Assembly: GCA_945926705.1 (NCBI GenBank) | Contig: CAMEMA010000047.1 | Coordinates: forward strand, 1-7,177 | Direction of reading: 5' to 3' | DNA length: 7,177 nucleotides | From: an uncultured Clostridia bacterium | GTDB lineage: Bacteria; Bacillota; Clostridia; Oscillospirales; Acutalibacteraceae | Shown: one piece after another, positions 1 through 5,276 of the stretch | How positions within the stretch are numbered: position 1 is the first letter of the stretch | How the letters are laid out: every line of letters begins with the position of its first letter | The notes under the pieces: generated by a model | Database searches by the model: none | Seen by the model: the letters and a program-made list of their open reading frames with translations, nothing else | What the model was told of the DNA's origin: nothing | Translations under genes and position numbers: made by a program

Positions 1-58
1 TGGAACAACTTTAACAATAACTGATGGTACAAATACTTGGACTTTAGAAGCGAATTAA
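1..58 (+). CDS. C-terminal end of an upstream gene (partial)
   Basis: Only the last 18 codons are present, read in the frame that starts at base 2 and ends at TAA 56-58. The peptide ends TITDGTNTWTLEAN, rich in Thr and beta-branched residues, like the final strands of a beta-sheet domain. In A118/SPP1-type phages the large terminase usually lies directly before the portal. This tail does not resemble a terminase C terminus as far as I can judge, so the upstream gene may be something else, such as a virion surface or Ig-like protein. The other two forward frames hit stops within the first 25 bases, which favours this frame. The function cannot be assigned from so short a piece. Confidence 0.5.
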   Translation, partial: GTTLTITDGTNTWTLEAN

Positions 59-132
59 ATAAACATTTAGTTCGATAAAAACAACAGATTGACCATAGCT
101 TTATAATTTCATAATATAAGGAGAAATAAATC

Positions 133-1719
133 ATGATTAAAAAATTATTGAATTTAATCTATGAAGCCATTGGTAAAATGATAGGATATAAATCAATTAC
201 CGATGCTTTTGAAATTGATGGAACCGGCATATCAGACGAAATGTCGAATGCTTTGGACGTTTGGAAATCCATGTATAAAGACGAAAGTCCTTGGCTTGAT
301 GATAATAAAGGAGTATATTCATTAGGATTGCCTAAGCAGATATGCCAATCTATGCAACAGCAAACACTTTCTGAGATGGAAACATCTATAACAGAACCCG
401 GAGTGGAAGATGACATAGAACAGGATAAAGATGATTCCATTGATACAAGGGCTAAATTCTTGAATGATATCTACCAAAAAAGACTTATTAAAAATCTACC
501 TCAATCTTTTGAGAAAGCCTTGGCTCTTGGCGGAATGATTATAAAACCGTATATGAGCAATGGACAGTTATATCTTGATTTTAACCAGCAAGGCGAGTTC
601 TATCCTATAACTTTCGATGATGATGGAAATATCATTGACATTGCCTTCTTCGACCAATTTACTGCCGGAAAATATGTTTATACTAAAGTTGAAAGGCAGA
701 CATTTTCACAAGACAAGAAGATGGTTGTCGTGGAAAATAAGGCATTCAAAGCACAGTTGCGAACACCAGATGATGAAGTAGAACAGGAACTTGGACAGGA
801 GATACCTTTATCATCCATTGACAGATGGAATGGAATTAGCGAAGAACCAGTAACGATTGAGAACACAGAAAAGCCATTGTATGGATATTTTAAAGTTCCT
901 CTTGCTAATAATGTTGATATGAAATCCCCGCTTGGAATTTCAATTTTCAGCCCTGCGACAAAACTGATTAGAAAAGCGGATGAACAATTCAGCAGATTGG
1001 ATTGGGAATACAAAGGTGGACAGTTAGCCATTGACGTTGACCCTACTGCTGTAACCTACAGTGAGGGTTATTATGGCACAAAAACTAACTTGGATGATTT
1101 GCAAGACAGATTATATCGTAGATTAGATACAGGTTCTGACGAAACGTATCACGAATGGGCGCCTTCTCTGCGAGATGCAAATTATATAAATGGACTCAAC
1201 GTGTATACAAATAAGATTGAGGATATGATAGGATTAGCAAGAGGAACATTATCTCAAGTAGAATCAGACGCACGAACAGCTACTGAGATTAAGTTAGTTA
1301 AGCAAAGAACCTATATCACGGTTTCCGATTTACAGAAATCTTTAGACCAATGTTTGATGGATGTTGTATATGCTATGAATGTGTTTACAGAATTATATAA
1401 CCTAGCACCAGCCGGGGATTATGAAACAAACATAGATTGGAAAGACAGCATTTTGACGGATACAGATACAGAACTTGAGCATAAACTTACACTTCAAACT
1501 GCTGGTATTTTAAGCAAGGCTGAGGTTCGTGCTTGGTACACAGGAGAATCTGTAGAAGCCGCACAACTTGAAATTGATAAAATGCAAGAACAAGCGCAGC
1601 AGAACATGATGAATGACCTTTTTAGTTCGCCTGGGACTAGTGACAATTCTTTAGAATCTAATCCTGACGATAAACAAGATACACTAAATCAGGAAAATCA
1701 ATCTAATAATGAGGAGTGA
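133..1719 (+). CDS. Phage portal protein (SPP1 gp6-like)
   Basis: This 528-residue protein is most likely the portal, the dodecameric ring at one capsid vertex through which DNA is packaged and ejected and onto which the neck assembles. The length fits SPP1-type portals of about 500 residues. The N terminus is helical, a central alpha/beta region follows (about residues 130-300, with YGYFKVPLANN near 250), and a long helical segment (about 360-440, GLARGTLSQVES...TATEIKLVKQRTY) matches the stem and crown helices of the family. The last 40 residues are hydrophilic and rich in Gln, Asn and Asp, as in many portals. Start ATG 133 has AAGGAG at 118-123. The minor capsid protein gene begins 6 bases after its stop, the usual portal-MuF order. 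The identification rests on family resemblance and gene order; no alignment was run. Confidence 0.88.
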   Translation: MIKKLLNLIYEAIGKMIGYKSITDAFEIDGTGISDEMSNALDVWKSMYKDESPWLDDNKGVYSLGLPKQICQSMQQQTLSEMETSITEPGVEDDIEQDKDDSIDTRAKFLNDIYQKRLIKNLPQSFEKALALGGMIIKPYMSNGQLYLDFNQQGEFYPITFDDDGNIIDIAFFDQFTAGKYVYTKVERQTFSQDKKMVVVENKAFKAQLRTPDDEVEQELGQEIPLSSIDRWNGISEEPVTIENTEKPLYGYFKVPLANNVDMKSPLGISIFSPATKLIRKADEQFSRLDWEYKGGQLAIDVDPTAVTYSEGYYGTKTNLDDLQDRLYRRLDTGSDETYHEWAPSLRDANYINGLNVYTNKIEDMIGLARGTLSQVESDARTATEIKLVKQRTYITVSDLQKSLDQCLMDVVYAMNVFTELYNLAPAGDYETNIDWKDSILTDTDTELEHKLTLQTAGILSKAEVRAWYTGESVEAAQLEIDKMQEQAQQNMMNDLFSSPGTSDNSLESNPDDKQDTLNQENQSNNEE

Positions 1720-1725
1720 TGTTAA

Positions 1726-2829
1726 GTGGCCTTATCAAATGATGAATTGACGAACATTGCTTTTAGAATTTCAGACAGATTTGAAAAAGTAAATATCTTT
1801 TATCTTTACAAAATGGCGGAACAGATAAAAGAAATAGGTAAACTAGATAAAGACAATATGCATAGGTTAGAGCAAATGGCTAAAATGGGTAATAACATCG
1901 AGGAAATAAATCTATACCTTTCAAAGCAAACCGGACTAGCCTTACAAGATATTTATAGACTTTATGATAAGAGCGCGGGCGAGATATACAAGGATGTTGC
2001 ATATCTATATAAGCATAGAGGAATCACTCAACCCGATTTTTCTGAAAACATCGCAATACAGAATTATATCAGTTCCGTAAGAAATTTGACTGCCGGCACA
2101 TTTGCCAACATGGCAAATACAACTAGTATTGCGGAGGATTATAAGGATGCTATTGATTTGGCTATAGATACAGTAGCAACCGGAATGGACGGATATCAAG
2201 ATGCTTTAGAAAAGATTGTTCTTGCTAAAGCAACGCAAGGAGCAAGAGTTAAATATTCAAGTGGAAGAACAAGAAGATTGGATAGTGCGGCTAGGATGAA
2301 CATTTTAGAAGGAGTTCGTCAAGTCAATTTTGGCGTAAGATTAGAAGCAGGCAGACAATTTGGGGCAGATGGGGTTGAAATAGATGCTCATGGATTATGT
2401 GCAGAAGACCATCTTCCATATCAAGGAAGGCAATATAGTCTTTCAAAGTATCATTCAATCAATGACAGCCTAAAAAGACATTTTGGAACATGCAATTGCC
2501 AACATGGAATATATTATATAATTCTTGGTATATCACCCCCTACGTATGATGATAAAGAATTGAAAAGAATACAAGATTATTCTACAGAAAAAATAAAAGT
2601 GGGAGATAAGGAAATAACAAGGTACGAAGCCAGTCAAGTAATGAGAAATCTTGAAACAAAGATGAGATACAAACAAGAACAGATTATAGCCTTACAAAAG
2701 GCAGGAAAAGACGCAGAAGAACAGAAAAAACAGTTAAAGAGATTGAAGCAATCTTACGGATATACATCAAAACAAGCCAATCTTCGTAGACAATGGAACA
2801 GAGCAAAGGTTCCTGGTTATGATTTATAA
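1726..2829 (+). CDS. Phage minor capsid protein 2 (MuF-like)
   Basis: This 367-residue protein resembles the phage minor capsid protein 2 family (Pfam Phage_min_cap2), the counterpart of MuF/SPP1 gp7 that follows the portal and is present in few copies in the head. Residues 1-170 are mostly helical. The core lies at about 185-272, with the recognisable pattern EIDAHG (218-223), H229, YQGR (232-235) and TCNCQHGIYYIILGISPP (255-272). His222, Cys225, His229, Cys256, Cys258 and His260 could form a metal site, which is inference. Residues 300-350 look like a Lys/Gln-rich coiled coil. The start is GTG 1726, chosen because GAGGAG at 1711-1716 sits 9 bases before it; that site overlaps the end of the portal gene, so the two are probably translationally linked. 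The gene is followed directly by a hairpin terminator. Confidence 0.85.
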   Translation: MALSNDELTNIAFRISDRFEKVNIFYLYKMAEQIKEIGKLDKDNMHRLEQMAKMGNNIEEINLYLSKQTGLALQDIYRLYDKSAGEIYKDVAYLYKHRGITQPDFSENIAIQNYISSVRNLTAGTFANMANTTSIAEDYKDAIDLAIDTVATGMDGYQDALEKIVLAKATQGARVKYSSGRTRRLDSAARMNILEGVRQVNFGVRLEAGRQFGADGVEIDAHGLCAEDHLPYQGRQYSLSKYHSINDSLKRHFGTCNCQHGIYYIILGISPPTYDDKELKRIQDYSTEKIKVGDKEITRYEASQVMRNLETKMRYKQEQIIALQKAGKDAEEQKKQLKRLKQSYGYTSKQANLRRQWNRAKVPGYDL

Positions 2830-2835
2830 TAAAAT

Positions 2836-2870
2836 AGGCATATACAACTAATGTATATGCCTTTTTCTAT
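2836..2870. terminator. Bidirectional intrinsic terminator
   Basis: A perfect 10-bp stem (AGGCATATAC at 2836-2845 pairs with GTATATGCCT at 2853-2862) encloses the 7-base loop AACTAAT. TTTTCTATTT follows on the + strand. On the minus strand the stem is followed by ATTTTATTATAAA, so it can also stop leftward transcription. It lies 6 bases after the minor capsid protein stop and directly next to the stop of the leftward gene, so it separates two convergent genes. Confidence 0.82.
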
Positions 2871-3182
2871 TTAGTTGTCGTACTTGCTACAATGTCTGGA
2901 ACAGCATTTCATATTTTCTATGTAAAGTTTATAATTTGTAATAAACCTTTTCAGACGTGATGTATAATTTTTCCACATTTTTCTGTCACTATATATTAGT
3001 TCTTCGTTATAATGCCCTGATTCATAGAAAGTAGATAAAGTATAATCACATTCTGCAACCATATCACGTAGATTCCAATTCTCTGTAGACTCACTATATC
3101 TTGTTCCAATAGTGTTATGCTCATAACCTAAATCGGACATGATATTATTGTATGTGTTTATTGCTCTTTTTTCATTTATCAT
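2871..3182 (-). CDS. Small leftward gene of unknown function, probable moron
   Basis: This 103-residue protein is read against all other genes in the window. The start ATG (3182-3180) is preceded on its own strand by AGAGGTG (3193-3187), a good ribosome binding site, and a promoter-like pair lies at 3267-3239. I cannot name the family with certainty. Visible features are a conserved-looking core WNLRDMVAECDYTLSTFYESGH (residues 36-57, Trp36 to His57), then LKRFITNYKLYI (78-88 region), and a Cys/His-rich end CCSRHC (93-98). It has no signal peptide or membrane segment, is rich in Tyr and Asn, and looks helical. The core gives a vague impression of small hypothetical proteins carried by Clostridia mobile elements, but that is from memory only. 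Its own promoter and terminator and its reversed direction inside a late operon fit a moron gene possibly expressed in the lysogen. Confidence 0.72.
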   Translation of the reverse strand: MINEKRAINTYNNIMSDLGYEHNTIGTRYSESTENWNLRDMVAECDYTLSTFYESGHYNEELIYSDRKMWKNYTSRLKRFITNYKLYIENMKCCSRHCSKYDN

Positions 3183-3238
3183 ATTGCACCTCTTTCTGCT
3201 TCTTTGAAGCTATGTATTTATTAACTTTTATATTATAT

Positions 3239-3267
3239 ATTGTAACACATAAAAATAGATAATTCAA
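3239..3267 (-). promoter_or_regulatory. Candidate promoter for the leftward gene
   Basis: Read on the minus strand, TTGAAT (3267-3262) and TACAAT (3244-3239) are separated by 17 bases, giving 4/6 and 5/6 matches to the vegetative promoter consensus. Transcription would start near 3232, about 50 bases before the ATG at 3182. The surrounding region is extremely AT-rich, so chance matches are common. Confidence 0.45.
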
Positions 3268-3321
3268 GTAATTCTTTGTAAATTTTTTATAAATTTTAGG
3301 AAAAGTTATAAACATATCAAC

Positions 3322-3351
3322 AAGTTATCCACAGAAAATTGTGGATAACTT
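3322..3351. repeat. 12-bp perfect inverted repeat carrying two DnaA-type boxes
   Basis: AAGTTATCCACA (3322-3333) and TGTGGATAACTT (3340-3351) are exact inverted copies around the 6-base spacer GAAAAT. Each arm holds a perfect TTATCCACA. A T-rich stretch (TTGTTTTGT) follows, so it could form a weak hairpin terminator for rightward transcripts. No gene is left to terminate there, so paired protein binding is the simpler reading. Confidence 0.85.
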
Positions 3352-3391
3352 TTGTTTTGTCAATGAGTTATAAACAATTTTAACATTTTAC

Positions 3392-3428
3392 TTGTTGATA
3401 ACTTTACTTATCCACAAGTTATCAACAA
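3392..3428. repeat. 13-bp perfect inverted repeat with a third box in its loop
   Basis: TTGTTGATAACTT (3392-3404) and AAGTTATCAACAA (3416-3428) are exact inverted copies separated by 11 bases. Each arm holds the variant box TTATCAACA, while a perfect TTATCCACA (3408-3416) fills the spacer and touches the right arm. Three binding sites are thus packed in 37 bp. Confidence 0.85.
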
Positions 3429-3444
3429 TTTTTTCAAAAAACAC

Positions 3445-3473
3445 TTTACAAATGTGGATAACTTGTGTATAAT
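3445..3473 (+). promoter_or_regulatory. Near-consensus promoter for the scaffold-capsid operon
   Basis: TTTACA (3445-3450) and TATAAT (3468-3473) are exactly 17 bases apart, a 5/6 and 6/6 match to the housekeeping sigma-factor consensus. Transcription should start near 3480, giving a leader of about 68 bases to the scaffold ATG. The spacer contains a perfect DnaA-type box (TGTGGATAA, 3453-3461), so a protein bound there would block RNA polymerase. A strong promoter in a late operon needs some way to stay silent in a lysogen, and the box array is the visible candidate. Confidence 0.75.
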
Positions 3474-3493
3474 ATAAAATGTAAATAATCCAA

Positions 3494-3510
3494 AACCCGG
3501 AAAGCGGGTT
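3494..3510 (+). other. 5'-UTR stem-loop in the scaffold-capsid mRNA
   Basis: AACCCG (3494-3499) pairs with CGGGTT (3505-3510) around a GAAAG loop, a compact 6-bp stem with four G-C pairs in a very AT-rich leader. It starts about 14 bases after the predicted transcription start. A-rich sequence, not a T run, follows, so it is not a terminator. A 5' hairpin protecting a highly expressed mRNA from decay is a reasonable guess. It does not cover the ribosome binding site. Confidence 0.5.
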
Positions 3511-3547
3511 AAAAATATCATTTTAGATTATAAAGGAGTGCAGAAAC

Positions 3548-4189
3548 ATGAAGAATATCTATGAGATTCTTAAATCTTTCGAACTTACAGTTCCGGAAGA
3601 CAAGAAGGAAGAATTTGATAAGGTCTTAAATGAAAATTATAAGACAATATCAGAAGTAACTAAAATCCAAGGCAAGCTTGAAAAGGCTGAAGGTGAGAGG
3701 GATACTTATAAGAACAAGTATGATACAGACATCAAACAGAGAGATGCTGATATCAAAGACCTTCAAGGAAAGTTGAAAGACGCAGGAACAGATACCACGA
3801 AGTTAGCTGACTTGCAGAAAGAACTTTCAGCATTGCAGGACACCTACAACACAGAGAAATCTAATTACGAAAAGCAATTAAGTCAGCAGGCTTATGAATT
3901 TGCTATTAAAGAAAAAGTTGCAGAGTTGAAATTTTCCTCAAACTCAGCGAAAAAAGCTTTCATAGCAGATGCGTTGAAAGAGGAAATGAAAATGAAAGAC
4001 GGACAGTTGCAGGGATTTGATGACTTCCTTGAATCTTATAAGAAAACGGATGCAGATGCATTCCTAAAAGAGGATACAGCAAATTCTGAGGGGGATGAAC
4101 CACCTAAACCGCAGTTTAGTGGAAAATCATCTGGAACAGAAACACAGCCGAAAGGTGATGTGGAAAAGCCTTCGGTTACATTTTGGTAG
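3548..4189 (+). CDS. Capsid scaffolding protein (phage GP20 family)
   Basis: This 213-residue protein is the likely internal scaffold that guides major capsid protein assembly and leaves before or during DNA packaging. The N terminus (ILKSFELTVPEDKKEEFDKV and NENYKTISEV, residues 7-37) is typical of the 'phage minor structural protein GP20' family (Pfam Phage_GP20), as in A118-type phages. Residues 35-120 are a charged coiled coil rich in Lys, Glu, Asp and Gln. Residues 120-175 are helical, and the tail (180-213) is a flexible Gly/Pro/Ser/Thr stretch ending in TFW, where scaffolds often bind the capsid protein. Start ATG 3548 has AAAGGAG at 3532-3538. It is the first gene after the internal promoter and sits 18 bases before the major capsid gene. 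Confidence 0.88.
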   Translation: MKNIYEILKSFELTVPEDKKEEFDKVLNENYKTISEVTKIQGKLEKAEGERDTYKNKYDTDIKQRDADIKDLQGKLKDAGTDTTKLADLQKELSALQDTYNTEKSNYEKQLSQQAYEFAIKEKVAELKFSSNSAKKAFIADALKEEMKMKDGQLQGFDDFLESYKKTDADAFLKEDTANSEGDEPPKPQFSGKSSGTETQPKGDVEKPSVTFW

Positions 4190-4207
4190 AAAAGGAGAGA
4201 TTAAAAA

Positions 4208-5080
4208 ATGGCAAGACCAGAAACAACAAGAATTGATTCTTTAAACGTATTGCTTGACGGAAGCCCAGATGGAAAGATGCTACTGAAAGAAGCATATGAT
4301 GGTGTTATTGCAAACGTGCAAAAAGGCACAGTTTCCTCTAAAATCAAGAATACAGATTTGAGTGGTGACCCAACAGCCGGCACAGTAGAGGCTAAACGAT
4401 TCGTGAATGCTAGTTCACAGCCATATGGAACTGCTCGTACAGCTTCTAAAGGAACAGTAGTAAAAGGAAATCCTGTTACAGTCGCTATTGATACGAACCG
4501 AGAGTTTGTAGAAGAAATCGAAGAGAAAGATATCCGACTGCTTGGTGTAGACGGATTGGTTGCTAAGCGTTCCGCAAATCATGCACAAAGAATGATTGCA
4601 GAACTTGATACCGCATTCTTTGCAGAGGGTAAGACAGCTGGAACACAGTTCAAACCGGCAAGTGCTTTGACAGATATTAAGGATATTGTTGAATCCGCAA
4701 TTCTTCAGCTTGAGAAATTGAAAAATAACTATATTGACGGATTGGACCGTTCCATGCTTTCCATTACATTTGACCCGGATACTTACTCGGCAATGAGAAT
4801 GTATCTTGATACTGTAACGAATACAAACGTGGATACTACAGTAGAAGAGTTCGTGATGTATCATGGAGTTAAGTGCTATAACTCGAACAGACTTCCGTCC
4901 GGAGTTAAATTCGAAATCATGATGGATGAATCCATTGCACAGCCAGTATCATCTAAACCATATTCTGCCGAACGTATTCCGTTGAGTGAGGCTGTAGCGG
5001 TAGAGATGTTCTTCTACTATGGAACGAAAGCAGTAACGCCTGATACCATTTTGTGGTATGATGGAACTCATGCAGCGTAA
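4208..5080 (+). CDS. Major capsid protein (HK97 fold)
   Basis: This 290-residue protein is the probable shell subunit. Position directly after the scaffold, size and layout all fit an HK97-fold capsid protein: a short N-terminal arm, an extended beta region like the E-loop (about residues 44-95, TVSSKIKNTDL...GNPVTVAIDTN), a long spine helix (about 116-140, GLVAKRSANHAQRMIAELDT), then the P and A domains (150-290). Unlike HK97 itself it carries no N-terminal scaffold domain, in keeping with the separate scaffold gene. No cross-linking Lys/Asn pair can be asserted by eye. ATG 4208 follows AAAGGAG at 4191-4197. It is probably the most highly expressed gene in the window. A 149-codon antisense frame under it is a shadow. 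Confidence 0.9.
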   Translation: MARPETTRIDSLNVLLDGSPDGKMLLKEAYDGVIANVQKGTVSSKIKNTDLSGDPTAGTVEAKRFVNASSQPYGTARTASKGTVVKGNPVTVAIDTNREFVEEIEEKDIRLLGVDGLVAKRSANHAQRMIAELDTAFFAEGKTAGTQFKPASALTDIKDIVESAILQLEKLKNNYIDGLDRSMLSITFDPDTYSAMRMYLDTVTNTNVDTTVEEFVMYHGVKCYNSNRLPSGVKFEIMMDESIAQPVSSKPYSAERIPLSEAVAVEMFFYYGTKAVTPDTILWYDGTHAA

Positions 5081-5103
5081 TATTAGAATTGGAGGAATAA
5101 ATC

Positions 5104-5259
5104 ATGGAAATTAAGATGCCAGATGGTGCAGTTTTAGTCACAGAAAACCCTGAAGTCATTGATTCTTATATCAATATGATGGGTGGAGAAGAAGTGACAA
5201 AAAAGCAGACAACAAAGAAGTCAGCAACTAAGGTTGCCTCCGCCTCAGAAGCTGAGTAG
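5104..5259 (+). CDS. Small 51-residue phage protein between capsid and adaptor genes
   Basis: The frame begins MEIKMPDGAVLVTENPEVID, continues SYINMMGGEE and ends in a Lys/Thr/Ala/Ser-rich tail (VTKKQTTKKSATKVASASEAE). GGAGGA at 5091-5096 lies 7 bases before the ATG, the stop is TAG 5257-5259, and the adaptor gene starts 17 bases later, so it fits the operon well. Many siphophages have a short gene here whose product has a compact beta N terminus (a 'P-D-G/T-x-V ... V-x-x-Y ... GG' pattern) and a charged tail. The role is unknown; a capsid-associated or head-completion function is inferred from position only. Confidence 0.78.
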   Translation: MEIKMPDGAVLVTENPEVIDSYINMMGGEEVTKKQTTKKSATKVASASEAE

Positions 5260-5276
5260 AAGAAAGGGGATACATC

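Larger units (their letters stand above)
3306..3461. promoter_or_regulatory. Cluster of DnaA-type boxes (TTATCCACA)
   Basis: Four perfect copies of the bacterial DnaA-box consensus TTATCCACA occur in about 140 bp: 3325-3333 (+), 3340-3348 (-), 3408-3416 (+) and 3453-3461 (-). Two copies have one mismatch (TTATCAACA): 3393-3401 (-) and 3419-3427 (+). Two weaker copies (TTATAAACA) are at 3306-3314 and 3368-3376 (both +). Most share the flanking G in GTTATC(C/A)ACA. Opposed pairs are spaced 15 bp centre to centre twice (3325/3340 and 3393/3408), and 3408 and 3419 are 11 bp apart, about one helical turn. The natural reading is a binding array for host DnaA. A phage repressor with a similar site is the main alternative. 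Confidence 0.8.
3320..3466. repeat. Outer 14-bp inverted repeat bracketing the box cluster
   Basis: ACAAGTTATCCACA (3320-3333) recurs as its exact reverse complement at 3453-3466, 119 bases away. The right copy lies inside the rightward promoter. The left half ACAAGTTATC also appears at 3414-3423 in ACAAGTTATCAACA. The shared flank is longer than a 9-bp DnaA box, suggesting either an extended binding preference or repeat duplication. A DNA loop between the two ends is possible but unproven. Confidence 0.75.
3183..3547. other. Non-coding control interval between moron and scaffold
   Basis: This 365-bp stretch has no credible gene; the longest reading frames in it are a few codons. From left to right it contains the ribosome binding site and promoter of the leftward gene, a very AT-rich stretch (about 3211-3300), the cluster of TTATCCACA-type boxes (3306-3461), a near-consensus rightward promoter (3445-3473), a small GC-rich hairpin (3494-3510) and the scaffold ribosome binding site (AAAGGAG at 3532-3538). 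It divides leftward from rightward transcription. Such length and repeat density are unusual in a phage head module, where genes normally abut. Confidence 0.8.

Noticed and set aside
70..76. GTTCGAT, reminiscent of a tRNA T-loop
   Set aside because: No acceptor, D or anticodon stems can be drawn around it.
89..117. Promoter-like TTGACC (89-94) - 17 bp - TAATAT (112-117) before the portal
   Set aside because: Transcription would start near 124, after the AAGGAG ribosome binding site at 118-123, so it could not serve the portal. A perfect TATAAT at 102-107 lacks a matching -35.
159..1031. Two minus-strand frames (159-440 and 678-1031) inside the portal gene
   Set aside because: Ser/Cys-rich shadow translations of the portal codons with no independent signals.
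3322..3360. Inverted repeat followed by T-rich DNA read as a rho-independent terminator
   Set aside because: The T run is interrupted, the stem is AT-rich and no rightward gene ends there; the arms are perfect DnaA-type boxes, which explains the symmetry better.
3320..3466. The repeats as a CRISPR array or iteron block
   Set aside because: Units alternate in direction and spacing is uneven and short, unlike CRISPR spacers. Iterons would be same-direction repeats beside a Rep gene, which is absent.
4415..4864. 149-codon open frame on the minus strand inside the capsid gene
   Set aside because: It is antisense to a confident capsid gene, its composition is Cys/His/Ile-rich as expected for a shadow frame, and it has no convincing ribosome binding site or promoter.
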